Below, one piece after another: positions 1 to 15,334 of a DNA stretch of 64,000 bases (positions are counted from its first letter, which is position 1; every line of letters starts with the position of its first letter). A model generated the notes under the pieces. The model was not told where the DNA came from and ran no database searches. It was given only the letters and a program-made list of their open reading frames with translations. The DNA lies in the NCBI GenBank assembly GCA_950022655.1, contig OX465588.1, positions 25,529,525 through 25,593,524 of the forward strand, written 5' to 3'. A program made the position numbers and the translations under genes. Origin of the DNA: Alentia gelatinosa. Its lineage: Eukaryota > Annelida > Polychaeta > Phyllodocida > Polynoidae.

Positions 1-130
1 GCGTCTCACGTCGGAGGGAAATATAGCAGACGACACTCCTGCCCGTCTGCCGAGGCGCCCCCTGCCGACGCAACACGTCTCCATACCGGGGGCATGTTCC
101 TCGGGAATGAACCATCGCCGCATTTTCTGC
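1..130. other. GC-rich left edge
   Basis: GC-rich sequence with AGGCGCCCCCTGCCG at 53-67, resembling a CTCF core on the minus strand. The feature it belongs to continues outside the window. I cannot assign an exon. Confidence 0.25.
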
Positions 131-845
131 TGGATTATGTTTTCCAGCCATCCGATTTATTAGGGTCCTACCAAGTGGTTGAGATGGAGGGAGGGTAGTT
201 GATGAGGGTGGTGGTATGACTCCAGTTCCTGGAGAGAGGAGTTACTCGCCAAGCTCCTGTCACTGTTTACAGTTGGAGGCTGAGTGACTCAGTGCTGAAT
301 GTTCCCAGTCGCCTGGATGTACATCTGGGCAGTCCAGAGTCAACTTCATCACTGAAATATTCTTTAAAATTAAACTTTAGATAAAAACATGATATAGAAT
401 GTATTTCACGCGGGATATCACCAGGGTTCCATACGTGGGTTCCTTAATACGCAGTCTGAATGAGGTGGGATACTTATTTAAAGTACTGCGCCTATGAGTC
501 AGGTGGGGTATGCGGAATCGTTGTTGGGTGTGTCTATCGTGTGCGAGTGATACACGGGAAAATAATCTATTTGTAGAAGCTATTTTCTACTGACTCGGTA
601 CGTACACGGAAAAGCAAACCGATATTTCAGGTCTAAGCAACAGTTTCTACTCATTGAGCGGCCCACCTGGGTCAATGGGTGCACCCTGTAATAATTAGGT
701 CGTGATTAAGACGGCTGCGATCAATGAGTGTGCTATGACTTGAGTCTAGTTAGGCCTATAGGAGTTGCGGGGAAATGTGCATGCTCCTAGTACATTCAAG
801 GTACAGAGTACTTCTTCGGAACGGGGACTCTACGTTATAGGTTAC

Positions 846-1122
846 CGGGGATAGCAGTTTTCCTTTTTATCCAAGGAAATTTTTATTTTCATTTCCAGTG
901 TATGAAATTTTTTTTATTATTTGAAACAAAAGAAAGTAGGCCTATAAACTGAGCCTCAGTCACGCCAATAAAACAGTGGCTTGAACCTCCCCACAACACC
1001 TTCAGGCCTCTTTCATGGCCAACTTTGGTGTGTGTTTCCCAAGGTTTCTCAGTCTCTCTGAGGCAATAAACTCCACATGAGAAAAAGTTACACTTTTATA
1101 CCTCTCCCCAACTGACATCCCA
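846..1122 (+). mobile_element. MITE, 6-bp-TSD family, copy 1
   Basis: Termini are CGGGGATAGCAG and CTGACATCCCAG, imperfect inverted repeats of the family consensus CAGGGATGNCAG. The internal order matches the other copies: the TTTTCC start, TTTCATTTCCAGT, a central CCTCCCCAC segment, TTTCTCAGTCTCTCTGAGGCA, and CCCAACTGACATCCC at the end. GTTACC occurs on both sides but four bases further out on the right, so the target duplication is uncertain. It is non-coding. Confidence 0.75.
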
Positions 1123-4100
1123 GGGCCGTTACCTTGCGGGTTGTGGGAATACTGAAATTGCTTGCACGGGTCATATTATTGAAGAAATAAAATCCACAGT
1201 TATGTTTCCCCTCCCTTTCCCACACCCACTGTGATTTGTAATGCGTATGCTTCTCTGTAGGCTCCTCTGGAAATGGCTGGTGTCATCAACATCCGTAGTT
1301 TATCCCCAAGAGAGCGAACAAACAACACAGAAACATACACTTTTAACATGAAGACAAATTACTTTCAAAGATAATGGTTTCCTACTTCTTCGCACAAACA
1401 ACTATGGTTATCAGAAGAGTGTATTTCTTTGAAAATTCTCATTCGGTTTAGTCCGTGAAGACGCATCTCTCCCGTCAAAGAATATTATCACAAGAATGTA
1501 ATCAGTCTTATTATATTGTGTCATAAAAATGATTCGCGAGTCCTTTGATATATGGTTTTACCACTAGGCAATGATTTCCGCCCTTACTTTCACTTCTGTG
1601 CATAGTTTAGTCTCCAGGGAGTTAGATTCCAACATTGATATTCTCCCGGACGGTAGCTAATTCAGTAGTCAGTCTTAGCAGGCGGTGCAGGTCCCAAAGC
1701 ATACCTGTTATTTTAGTGCGACGTAATAAAGGGTTATCGTAGCCCATGTCGCTTTATCAGTGACGGGTGGAATGCCAATCTTCTTTTTGTGTACCACAGC
1801 TATCTGGCGGATGTGACTACATTATCACAGACGAGGTTTTTATGTGGGTTTTATTGAGTAATTCTAGGAGGTGTACAATTAGGTTGCGTCTATGACACAC
1901 GCCCAAGTTCACCGGCCGCCGTGAACACAGTTTCTTCTGCTGTTCCGGTAATCCGGTAAGTTAACCCTGTCCACACCTGAGCGATTTATTGGAACTCATC
2001 AATTTCTTGTGTTTGTCGCTCGAGATTCCTGGAATGTGTCCATTAGTCTGACACAGAAATAGAGAACATAAAGGTAGAGAAGATTAGATTTAAAGAAAAA
2101 ATTCTACAGCAAATACAAGGGAAAACAAATGATATATATTCTTATAATATATACTCTTATAATACATATGTATACATGTAATGACTTTTCTAAACCAATG
2201 GTGGATGTGGAACCACTAACCAAACACAAGCCCTGCTTTATTGGTATTGTGGACACACTTTTAATGATTTCCTTTCAGTACATAACGTCCAACATATATT
2301 TTGTTCTACTCCAAGATTGACCTACTAGTTTCAACCGATGTGTCTTTCTCTCAGGGTCTATGGCTGACTGACTGTTGGAGGACAGACTACCCCCTCATAT
2401 ACCTTCTCATAAAACTATTATGGGATGGGTAACCTCACTGTGGAGAGGCTATACGTGGACATTATAGGATATATTTCAGTATTAAATATCAGAATAATCG
2501 CACTCGGAGTTTATCAGCGTCGTTATTCAGTGGGGACTGGCCATTGTCAGAGCATACATTAATAGAAGCGATAGTCCATTGGATTCCTTGGCGGTAAAAT
2601 CTAGTTTAGTGATGGTTTCAATAGTAACTGAAGTACTTGAGTCACTGTCACTGCTAGTAGACGTTGATGTACGTGTACCACATTTGTCACTGTTACCAGT
2701 AGAAGTAGAGGAGCTTGAACTATCAGTAGTGGCTATACCCAGTTCTAAATAGGACGTCTCGTCAATCTATAAGACGTTCAAATCTGTATAACTATGTTAT
2801 TCATATTAAGCTGCCCCCACTACGTCTACATGCCTGTGTCAATGAGAATTTAGTCACGCTGTCATATAACAAAATAGAATGATGGATCATAAATCATAAT
2901 TTAGATCTTGCCCTGTGACTCGATCCCTATAATTAGTCGCCCACCTATTTGTTAGTCAGGTCTATGCATAGTTATCATGACTAGAACAAATACCTTTCTG
3001 CATAAATATTATTTGGGTAGAAAAACTGTTCAAATATTTGAAATAACGCATCGCCGATATATATTATTCATTTTGTTGTAATGTTTAAGTTTTAAAAATT
3101 CTGTGTTAGTATTGGTGAGAAATATTCGCGGGTTTGGACGAGAACCAGTTCCCGTCCATGCGTAAAGACACCAGGTGTTAAAACATTAGATATTACCGCG
3201 GACAAGTTATGCCAAGCATGGACAATGTATCTAGAGTTGTATGTCCATGTGTCAAGTAATACTTTACATACACCCAGTCGACCCTTTCTCCCCGTCGGTT
3301 CGTGCTAGACCTACCGTTTTTCGATCCTCAACGTCTCCCTCACATAAAAAAGAAATATTAAATAAATACAAATGACCAATTATGCAGTTGTTGATTGTTG
3401 CAGGCATTAAAAACACATGGTGATTATCACTTAGGCTGCAGGTGATTAATGGGTTCAGTAAGTGATTGCCAGCGCGGAGACTAAACGGTATGTGTGTGTG
3501 TCTGTAGGCAGCAGCCAGGTGGGGGACGTAATAGCTGGCCCTTTGGTGTCACGCAGAAAAGACTAGCCTTTGTCCACAATTGTCAGGGAGACAGAGCCGT
3601 GTTGGCACGTCACACAAGCCTGCATTGTCCCACGTCTGGGGAGATGCCATCGCCGCTGTTAAAGGACTAACTAGGTGGCGCCGTGACACGAAACGCCATC
3701 TTAGAATGTAGTGAAAAATAATCATAGTCTAAGTCTAATGCGAAGACAAAAGTATGAATACTAGCTAGGATCAAAAGATTTGTGTAATAAGCATGATGTG
3801 GAGCTTGGTTTAAGTCCTAGATTACACTTTGCAGATCCGTACCATTCAGTATGTATGCATTGTATAATTATCTGAATGATTAGATTGTATATTACCCACG
3901 CCCCCCCCCCCCTCCCCATCCACACACACAACTTAGTATATCTCCGAGGTTAGACCATCTGATAATTACATACATTTCCATCGATATCTTAGATATTCAG
4001 AGTGGGACTTCCTCAATGAACAATTGACCCTCTGATGCCTCTACATTTCCATATGCAAATAAGAATACAATATATGTAGATGGTAGTTCAAGTGAAAGCC

Positions 4101-4199
4101 ACTGTGGTCTCAGTGTGGAGGGAAGAGTTAATTCAAGTTATTATCTTTCTCTCTGTAGGACCCATTGTTTGTAGTTTGCTAAATATTTGGTCTTGTAGA

Positions 4200-4457
4200 T
4201 TTTCAGTTACATTACTTCAAAGATGTAAGTGTATTCTCATATACACAGGTGGCATATTTTCATTTTCAGTTTATAAAATTCCCCTTCGTTCTGTAGAATT
4301 AAGATAATATTAATCGAGGCCTATTCAGAGCAATTAAACCTGAGTTTAAACCTCCCCCTTAGACCGACACCGACGTGTTTTCAGATTTTCTCAGGAGGCA
4401 GATAATCCATATGAAAAATATTTCCACTATTTTTTCTGACCCCAACTGAAATACTTG
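4200..4457 (+). mobile_element. MITE, 6-bp-TSD family, diverged copy
   Basis: The interior matches the family (TTTTCATTTTCAGTTTATAAAATT, then CCTCCCCCTTAGACC, TTTTCTCAGGAGGCAG, CATATGAAAAATATTTCC and TTCTGACCCCAACTGA). The 5' terminus and the final bases are decayed, so no target duplication can be read and the left limit is approximate. Confidence 0.6.
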
Positions 4458-6047
4458 ATATACATAGGCTTCGTGGTATGTATACACAGGGATGCAGGTA
4501 TTCAGAAGGATTGAGATCAAAATTCCGCCATCTATTTAAAAGTCAGAAGCACACAGCCATACCCTGGCCAGAACCCGGTTGAACCCCGCCGGCACCTGTG
4601 CGGTACTCTGGCCGCCGAGAGGCCACCGGAAAGTGCCGACTTCTCTATTTACGGAAATTCAAGGAGTCTCCTTTATTTCCCATTCCTGTTTTCTAACCGT
4701 GACTTGCATCCCTACATACATCTCAAGAGAGTTTCTCTGTAGAGACTATCCATCTCATTACCACGGACTTATATCCAAGTCCGTGTCATTACTCATCAAA
4801 AATATGATACATGCATGAGTATCTTGAATGAAATTTGATCGTTTCGGACGTAAGCGTGAATGGCACTTAAGTTGACCACATTCCTACTGCTTACTTAAAA
4901 AGTCTTGAACATCAGAAGACAGAAAAAATACAGTGGTAAGAATGGATAATTATGGTATCATTACATATTGCCATATAATAGCTCGATAGAGTAACAATGC
5001 TCGTCAGTACTGTAACCAAAACAAGTGCCTAGACTAAGGCAATTATTTATCGTGTAAAACAAACACGTATGAGTACTCTTTCACTGCACGGCGTATGAGG
5101 TCTACACAAGTGTATTTTTTGTTGATAATCAAGAATTTCGTAGTGTAATGTTGAAAAAAAATCGCTGTGTTATTAAAGTAAACCTACCGTTCAAAACCTC
5201 TCATATCATTATTAAATATCACGCTCTGACTCTAGGGAGTGGTTTAAGACATCAGACAGGAGATAAAGATATAAGAAATTAGTCATGGAAGTAAAATCGT
5301 TATCAAAGAATTTACTAATTTGTCATCACCTTGACCCGGAACATGTGTGGATAGACCTCGCCACTTATCAAGATCCGCAGAACATTCCGTTCATTGTAAA
5401 AGACCGAGATATTGAACTTGCCTTGCCATGACTGATAATGTAGGCTTCCATTTGTTCTAGGTTGTAAATGATCAACAACAGATTTTGCTAATAGATTCCC
5501 TATTGAAGTACGTGTACTCAGTCACACATTTGTAAGTGTGATATTTAGCAGTAGCGGTATTTGTTGTAATCTCCGAAAAACAATCAAGAGAAGAAGTACT
5601 TTTATTCTTGTGAAGAAGTTAGTAGTACCTTTTACAGTTTTCAGGCGGTTCCCTCGTCAAAAATCTAGGCGTTAATTCAATAACCAATCAAAGGGTTTGC
5701 CTGTATATTTAATAGTGCCTGGGAATCTGTCGCAGAGAAGCCTTCGGTATTTTTTTCAGTTTCCTTTTAATCAGGGACTCGTCGATATCAGCAGGAGAAC
5801 GTAAAGACTACCTTCCTCCTGTAACATTCTGACACCAGCATGAAACATCACTCCGTATGAGGCCCACCTGGCACAAGTGTCCGTCCCACCAAAACAACAC
5901 GAAGACAACAGTAAAAAGAAGCAGGTCTATGAAGAGATATGACGGAAAAAATCCCCACAAAAAAAAGAAAAAATAATAACGTCGGCGTCTCTGATGTGCT
6001 GACACCTGCCGGCGGGAAGACGGCCTGTCGATCGTTGCCAGGGAAGG

Positions 6048-6101
6048 TCACGTGATTTGGGACGCTGCCTGACCAGGGGTCATGTGACCTAATGACCTTG
6101 A
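6048..6101. promoter_or_regulatory. E-box and orphan-receptor-like cluster
   Basis: TCACGTGA (6048-6055), GGTCATGTGACC (6078-6089) and TGACCTTGA (6093-6101, the reverse of an ERR/SF1-type TCAAGGTCA site) lie within 54 bp in a GC-richer patch. Confidence 0.3.
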
Positions 6102-8704
6102 CTTTAAGTAGAGGCGGCGAGCGCTGGTTGGTCGGAACGAAGCTCCATCGTTTCTACCACTTTCCCAATTTCCTTATTTTCTTTCTTTCTTTATTCTTTC
6201 TTTTTATTTGGGAGGGTGGGGGGCTGTTACTTTTATCTATACCTAGATGATCGAACCTTTTACACATAATATCCAACGTAGTGTTCACTCTCCGATCACA
6301 GATTCGTCTTGTTAGACCATGCTCAAAACGATAAGGACCAGGTATTGTGTATGGAGTGTGTTTTCGGATCGTTTGAGGGACTCAGTAATTGCTCTGAGTT
6401 ATTAGCGATCTTTTTAAAAAAAATTTTTTTTAGTTTATTTGCCATGGAGTTGTTTTCTGTTATCATTACAGCTCCTATCTTCCACTGGCTCATTTTCTAA
6501 TACAGTAGCTCAGTAAAGAGTACACCCCCCATTGCCGTCGGTCCCTCTCGCTGCGTTTTGGTCTCCCTCTCCAAACGCCCATTGCGTTCCTCTCCCTCCT
6601 CACGCTGGCGTCGTAGTTCTAAGCATCTCCATCAATCGGCAGTCTGTCAACAAGTGTGCAGCTAATCTGATGCTCCTGGCAGGCCTGAGTAATGGCGTAT
6701 GCCGTGAGATGGCATATAAAACGTCTACAAGGAGCCCAGGTGGGTCTTGTTTGCTCCGGTGGCAGAGTCTGCTGGTGAACGAGTGGCAGTACACCTGTAC
6801 CTGGAAGTGACTCTACCTGATGCAGGCTCCATGGTTTCCTGGTTGTTCACTGCTGGCGACATGGGAACTACACCGACTGAAAACAAAATTAAAACCTCTA
6901 GTATGTAGTAACCACCCCCTTCAGCCCCTCCTGCTCTTATTTGCTGATTTTGGTGTGTGGGTGCTGGGACCGAAACGTAGTAGGTGTCATCACCACTACA
7001 TAAAAATATAACTACAGAAAGATAACTACAAAACATGAGAGAGAAGTATTATGGAGGATTTGTATAGAAAACTGCGCGGCATCAGGGCATAGAAGCAGCC
7101 AATAACCACTATCAATTCCTCACATTTCCTCTCATTATCATTGTTTTTAGCATAACGCATGTGCAGTTGCCTGCCATGGATACCCCAAGCACCAGCAGGA
7201 GTAATTTTCTGTTAGTAAGTGGAAATACGGTATAATCAACTTTAACCCTTAACCCACATAAAGGAGAGCCAACCTCATTAAGAGTTTATGAATGCTATTT
7301 ATTTTACTGAAGGCAATTGGCGATTTTGAGTGACGAGACCTAAATAACCTCTTAGCCAATTCATGAGTATAAAAGGGTTTAGTCGCACCCAAACTTTTTT
7401 TTTCTTTAAAGAAAACCCAAAGCTGAACCCATAACAATCGTTTCATCTCTAGAAAAATTCACACACATATCTGTCTATTTACTTCGGTGCGCGCATATCT
7501 ATTTACATCTGGCTATTGATTGAAGAAGCGATAAAAAGTATAGAAAAATATAATGTTAGGAAGAACGGACTGGATCATCTGTGGCTAATCGGACCAGGCG
7601 AGGGAGTGACTGGCGAGTGGACGGGGGCAGGGCTCCATTACCCCCTTACCAGGGTAAATGATACCAGCAGGTCGTTTTATGTATAAATGTAATTAGCTGC
7701 AGGCCCAGTGCCCTCATGCCGGCACTGCTCTCCAAGCACAAGCTAGGTCCACAGAACCCCTATACGGAATAATGCTTGATAAATATGGGCCAGATTTGTA
7801 GTTTCCTGATTAGATGCCCTATTTATGCAATTTGAAGCACGGTGATGGTGAAGGGAACGGTGATTCTTGTCTTTTGTTATAGAATGCTCAAACCTATGAC
7901 TATGATAATGATACGTAACCCGATAAGGCCTACTGTCTGAAACATGGGTATCGCCTGTAGGCAGCTAAACTGAATTTCACTCATTTCACGTTAATTCCCC
8001 CAGGGAGACGCTTACATTGATATTTAATATTTCTTTCGTGCTCGCCTCTCTTCAATAAAGGAAACGTCTGACCTCAATTCCCTCCCAGCATCGCATTGAA
8101 TGTAAACAATATTGACATTCTTTGCGGCCGTCAGTATCACATGTGAACGGGTATCTTATCCCCATCCTATTCTGTGTCCCCCTATAACAATACAGACATA
8201 ATGATAAATACATGTATGTAAAAGTATAAAAAGGAAAATATCCACCGTTTGCCTAACAAGCATATTGCATGATTGTTGGTCTGGATTAGTTTTTGATGAC
8301 CAAATGACAGCAGAGTGCCCCAGTGTGATCCCCTATATTATGAGTCCCCCTCCAGGGATTAGAACTGACGGCTACCCAGGTCAAGTACGAAAGTGGCCGG
8401 TCATTATAACACGGCAACCCCCGGTGCACATGCATGCATCCTCAGATAATGCATCTCCAACAGTCATTATTGCCATTTGGGAAAAATATTAGTCCCGGCA
8501 ATTTCTTTGTGAATAGCCGAACCAGGACATTTATTTATATCTGGTTTGGTCTCATGAATCAGGCGAGAGCTGCTCACGATACAGTAGTAGTGAGCTGCTC
8601 ATATCGGAATACACACATGCAGACTTAGTTATATATGTGTAAGCCGCAACATTCTACTAGCGCTATGAAAATGTTGTTTGGAACTATTCCAAAGAAAGAT
8701 ATCA

Positions 8705-8878
8705 TACGGTTTTTGGGGGAGGAAAATCTCTTTGATTGTTTATAGAATATTTGAAAAAATTGAAAAGAATTGACGAAAAAGGTTTACGAAAGTGAAAAGC
8801 TTAAATCATTTATGTCCCCTATATACCCTCAGGGTCCCATGAAACGTTAAAGCACAAACAAACAAACAAGTCTACTAG
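8705..8878 (+). mobile_element. Dispersed repeat with CACAAACAAACAAAC tail, copy 1
   Basis: The sequence GATTGTTTATAGAATATTTG, AAGCTTAAATCATT, CCCTATATACCCTCAGGG and the tail AAACGTTAAAGCACAAACAA reappear at 39418-39572. The tail is of the SINE/LINE 3' type. No head or coding region is recognisable. Confidence 0.65.
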
Positions 8879-11800
8879 CGCTAGGAATGTCCCTGTTATG
8901 TTAAAAAAAAAAAAATCCAATCAAATAAAACGCCAATTAACTCACTAGTGTCCACAAGGATTAGAGTCACTTGTCGTCCTTCTCTACACTGACAGAGTGG
9001 TGTGGAGTTTTATACTCTCAAACGCATGGCCTGTTAAATCTGGCTGTTGTGTTGCAACTAATCTTCCATAGGAGAGTGAATGAATAAAAAAAGAAACGAG
9101 CATGAGACAATTACCGAGAGTACAGGGAGTGGGATATGAGCTGATCTTTGGACGCAGGTGAGGTTTCTACAACCGAAGTAAACTGTTTTGAGAATGTATC
9201 TATGTATCTTGATGTGAGATAGATGACCTTCACGACTTGTGGTTGGGCAAGGTGTGACAGAAGAACTCCAGCGGTGAATAACGAATCTAAGAAGTCCACA
9301 ATCTTTGGCCAAGAGGAAAAACAAACCTAAAATGAATCAGGTGGACAAAGGTCTTGGAGTTCACAGTTAGATGCTATTAAAAGGAATCCTTTGGAAATAA
9401 AAATAAGGTAGAAAACTGTTGCTTTTTCAAAATGTAAAAAGAAAACCCTTTTCGAAGATTGTGGTTACTGCCCTCGTACGACTAAGACTAGGTATTAACG
9501 GTATTTCTTAGAGTGTCATCAGGGCTACCAAACTGTCGGTTACGAACTTAAAACCCATCGTTCATGTTCTCGACAACCACTTAAACCAGTTTCTATAGTG
9601 CCCCCCTCCCGCTCTTCATGAACCGTGGTATTGCGATCATCAACACATCCGTACACAGCCTTATACCAGCCTAATTAGCGGGTATGCGTGATGGTACGCA
9701 ATTACAATTACCTATTTGTCTAAATAGCCCGAGCATGAATATTAATAGCCTCAAGAGGTATGTACAAACATGCTTACTGTAGACATGTATATATGTTTAG
9801 AACCACATAGCGTTACAAGCACTTCAACTAGGAAATTTCAGTTTTAAGTTAAGTTCAGTTCTGCCGCTAGGACTTTAACTTAACACATGCTCGTAATAGA
9901 GTTGTAGCACATTATAACTAGTAATTCATTACGAGGATGAATAGGTGAGATTTTGTCTACAAGTATGAATGCTCTTTGTACCTCACACGAATTAAATTGT
10001 GCCGTGATATACCCTTAGCTACTACTCCAACGTAAAAGACGGAAAAGCATCAAGCCATCAACATCTATGCTTTGGTTCTGATCAACACCTCCATAAATAA
10101 AACTGTTTTTTACTCACAAACACAGCGCACTCCTACTACGGGTGACTTTTAGAATAATTTGTCCCCAAATGAATTGAGACAAAAAGCCGTTAAGACTATA
10201 ACGTTACTTAAGGTCACGTAGGCATTTTGTAAGTGAGGACTGGCTGTGCCAATTAAAATTCCTTTAAACTGGGACGATTCAGGTTACTCGTGTGATTGTC
10301 TCAGGTGAAGAGTGTTTAAGCGCTAATAAATTACCACTAAAAGGAGGCATGATCAGGAAGTCTAGGGGGGAACGAAGTACTTTGCCACTAATCCCTACCT
10401 AACTAGGATTTATGAACATCTACGATGGGTTCTTTTCTAACGTACTACATTTATCGTCTGGTATTATCCCTCTTTTATAGCGAGGAAATCTCCGATTGTC
10501 GTCCTTTTTTTTTTTAGTAAGAGAAGTGAGAGCAATGTGCACAGTTACAATGTTTTGTTGGTGCATTCGTTGTTAAGCTCATTGACTACATAGACCTTTG
10601 ATTCGAGCTTTTTGCGCAGACCCAACAGAACTGGATTACACTACAGTGGTACGAGGTCCGCTTCAGTCATACACGCTTCGGTCTTCTTGATTTGGTCTAG
10701 TATCGTCTGATCATGTCTGGGTCAGTCTCGACTTTTCAAACAGGTCTGAAAACTATACTGAACTATTATGCTAAGCGGGATTCACATGGAGAGACCCATA
10801 TACTTGAGACTGGTGTACTTAACACATTTTCCCCAGTCTCCGATAATTTTCCCTCTGTCCAAAAATGCTAAAATGGTGCTTTCCCAGTCTCTAGGAAATG
10901 GCGGATTTGGTTCACATGGAAGGCCACACCCGGTATAGAGTCTCAAACAAGCTCACTTTCACAAGGTATATAGTCTGTGACTTACAATTTTCTCCCATGT
11001 TAATGTCTTCCTTGAGACTCAAGTAGCCATGGCCAGCACCCAGTGCAGGGTAAATAGAAGCCGCCGAGGGGACCTTTCCCGTGTGAAAAAGCACACCACT
11101 GAGACCAGAGGACCCTTATTACCAGCAGGAGGTGCAGCAGTCCAACCTAAATATCCGAGAAATTTTATATAGGTTTAAAATCCAAATTCCTTGAGATTAT
11201 GTACCTTGGCAGCGGGAGCTGACCATCCAGTATTCAGTACGATGAAGTTATAACATAAAAACACTTTATGAAAGGCATCGATGTATAAGATGCTTTACCT
11301 TAATAGTAAACAAAGATCCAGCGCACTTAATTCTGCTGATGTAACTTCACTTAAGGAAGTATTATAAAATATTGATAACATTGATTAATTATCGATTGTT
11401 TCGGCACTCTTTCAGTATGACATCATGATTTCCTAGTAATCTGGAATATCCTGTTTGGGTTCGCAGGAAAATTGCCAATCAGAATCGGGTTGGAGTTGGG
11501 GAAACACCATTGTCTACGGTATCATTTGATTCACATCACTATTAGCTAATCGTTATAAAGATACCTATTTTTCTGAGAGCTAAATACCACAATCTCATAT
11601 GACTGATCATTACACAGGGTTTATGATAGTATGCGACAGGACACGATGGGACATTGGCTGATAACCTTTGAGAGTATATGATCAGGAACTACCGGTGCGG
11701 TCTATTACTGGTTCAGTGCGTTGTAGGAATGATGAAGTGGTTGTTCTGACACCCGATTCGTGTAATCATCAGGGAATTGACCAGCTTGCTGATAGAGTGT

Positions 11801-14800
11801 GTCTATCAGTGGTGGTTAGCGGTGTGATGGTGAAGGATGCTCGACGTCATTAGGGATCTGGTGATGCGTGATGGTAATAGAATGGCCGAAAGCCATGCAT
11901 TCAATATTGAACACCAGAACTTGTTATCTTTATCAGGAAAGTTGTAATACATACCTATCTTGAACAGGTTACAAAATGAAAGCAGTACACTTATTGAAAT
12001 ATAATTCTTCTTGGGTCACATATTTAGCCACATCTTTTAGACTCAGGAATTCCTCATAATAGATTTTCGTATCCCTGTCTAAAAGTTCATACGAAGCATT
12101 TTACGTTGGTATGTACATGTCTCAAACCTTATGTGCTAGGTTAGGTTCAGCGAACAAAAACATAGTACCACATAAAAACGGTAATTGCGTATCAATGACC
12201 GAAAATGTATGTGTTGCTTTTCTAAAACTCGGTCTAAAGGCCGAAACAATGTTTTATAGTAATTATCTATTAATTAGTACCATGGTTCAACTTAAAAACC
12301 AATCAAACCAATCGTGGTGGAGTAGAGGCTGGTTTGCGCTTACACACTTAATATAGAAGACTATTTGTCAGGATAGATTCAGGGGACGACATAATTATAC
12401 TACATAAAACAGCTTGCATTGGTTAAAAAAAGAAGAGAATGCTGCTTTTTTGGTTAGAAAAACCCAACTAACTACACTGAGATACCCACAAAACATGAGG
12501 AAAAACACATTTAAAAAAATAAGGCCTATATCTAAACAAAATTGTTCAATGATCTTACAGCATATATTTGTAATTTTAAAGATACATTTGCTTTTCTGTT
12601 TGTATTTGTTCTATATCTTAAACTTGAGGGGGAAACCCCAAATCAAACAGGATGTCGTATGTTGGAGGTATTGAATTCGGCTATGAATCTGCCGCGATCT
12701 TGTACATGTTGTGATGGTGCCACGAATTGTGTTGGTGCCAGAAGCTCTACCCAGCTGAGACTATTTACCTTGGTGTGGGATCAAGGGTGTGTCTTGTGCC
12801 AGGTGTGTACGTCTCTATATATCTATATGTGTGGGAGAATTCATGCCACGCCCCCTCCGTACCCAACCACAATGCTCACCCCTCCATGTCCCACCCACAG
12901 CCACCCTCCTACCCTCAGCCACCTGGCACTATAGCATATAGTGCCGCTTGGGTTGAGGTAGATCTTTCGTTCAAGACCATCTTTTCATTAAAAAGTAAAT
13001 TGAAAGGTTCCTTTGTGAAAAAGTTTTCTCGGTGAAGAATGCTTCATGCTTGACTATCCCCTCCACATACAAAAAGATAAACGTACATGGGCAGACTCGT
13101 GGTGATCTCTCCAAACATGCACAACAAATTTTCACCACGCTGCTTGGTGTTGTGTCTTTGTGTAAAGTAAAAATGCTAAGGCGACTACATTCGTGACTCA
13201 GCAATACATACCTTTCCAGTTTGCACCTGAACATGATAGTCAAAAACTCGCCATATCACTCTCTGTTGCGCTCCATCTGGTCTGAAATATGTTCAATGTT
13301 TTTCATAATAATTTTTAAGAACGTTTATATTTTTGTGTATGACCTGGTGAGGTATAATATGATGTTGCCACCGCTTGAGTGAGCTGTAGTTAGGTTACAG
13401 TTTAGTCATCACATATTGATTTCTAACCTCGACCTTGGTGAACTCTTGCGTTTTTAGGTGATTTGCATGGATCCATGATGTTTACCAAATGAGATCATAA
13501 TCTCATGATCAAGGGGTGGTTGTGTTGCTATGGCGAAGTGCCCTAGACAACTAATAGCCAATTTCACCTAAAGAATCATTTTTAGTAGATAGTGAATGAC
13601 ACTGTCACTATACGGACATTAAGTATAAGTTCAGTTTTCCTGATAATGATATGTATAACAAATAGTTCTCTTAGTTGCCTAAGACCGCACAACAAATGTT
13701 TTCAAAGACAGTAAATCCTAGATATGTTAGGAGAGCGTCATGTTGGTTATTGTAACGTGATCATTTCAACGGGAAAAAGAGGCTAAATAAACAGGACACT
13801 ATAGAGGAGCCATTCACGAGCTCACCTACGAGTAGTAAAGAAATCTAGCATTAAAGTCGACAGAATATCAAATAATGGTAAATCATGTAGGAAGTAGTGC
13901 AGACACTGTCACACCTGTGCTCTTGTTTAGTAACTGAGCACCACACAACACACTTCCTGTTTACGGGTGTGAAAAGGGACCCTCACTCTCAGCGATTGAT
14001 AACATAAATTACAGGAGGAATTTATAAGATGATGCTTCCCTAGAACAGTGTTATAGGTCAAGCATGGGCGTGGTGGTTACTGAGTACGAGAATCAGGAGT
14101 TGGAGAGTACAGGAGAGGAAGGATACAGGAGGGTCATGTTAAAGTACAAGTAAATGCTTTGGACTATTGAAATTCCTCTGATTTGATTGTGTTTATATTG
14201 TTCGTTGAACCTCAAAGGCGACCATTGCTAAAAGAAATAAATAGAGAGAATTTGATTTATGTTCTGTTGGTCGATAGCGGCTTTCTCTTTCTCATAGTGC
14301 CCATGAATGAGGTTAATTTACAGGCAGTCTTTCAATCATTACAGAACCCGGTAGTTAATGTTACAGTCAATATGGTTGGCTTATCTTTGTCCTTCATCGA
14401 TGTTTTATCTTGCATATAATAGAGCCCTGCATTGTTGTGAGATCCAGGTAGTATGCCAAGAGTTCAGTTCAGGATTTCTGAGAATGGAATGGAGATAGGA
14501 GTGGGTTGGTCCAGGTCACGGCATTGCTGCAATTATTTATTGTCGATCTCTCCATTATTCACTAGGTCTGTCGGTCAAAATAACCCACCCCTCGATGTGG
14601 ATTTTACGAACTCCAATGAATAAATAACAATAAGAAAAAGAAACACGAAGCAATACGTCAGGGCCTTGACGTGCAAGCGTATGCCAAGTATCTGTCATAA
14701 GGTACAAGTCACATACCAGACCGCTTGAAGTTTTCTCAAGTTTTTATCCAGTTTGTCACCTTCTCTGTTCAGGCCTTTGTAAGTCAATACTGCCGGTATT

Positions 14801-15334
14801 CTCTTTTTACTGTCATGTGCGAGCTCCTACCGAACTTCCTCAATTTGTATCACTAGGCACAGCACCAAGATATTTTTGCCGACAATCTGATAAAATTACA
14901 GTACCAGGAGTGGTGTGATGATGGCATCTAGATAAAACGACTAGATGAGAAAATGAAGGATGAAGTAAGAATGGTAGAGACATCTCAATCCCTCCACCAA
15001 TAAGTATTATTTTAGAATGATAACAATAAAACAATTTACGTGCCAATGTTGGTCATAATGGGTCTTGTTGGATATATTTCGCAAATGGAGAATCCAAGAC
15101 TCGATGATACTAAATTTGTCTATAAAGAGATTTGAGGATTTCCTAATGGTACTTTGTCATGAACGTTTCTTTTAGAATAGAAAACAGAATAATACTAACA
15201 GTCATTATGTTATTGTTGCAGACATTATTTGATAACTGATTTGAAAGCATTCTTGAAAGCATTGCCAATAGACTGTATGGAAATAGACTGCACGATTAAA
15301 TATATGCACCTGTGTGATAATGTACATAACCAAG

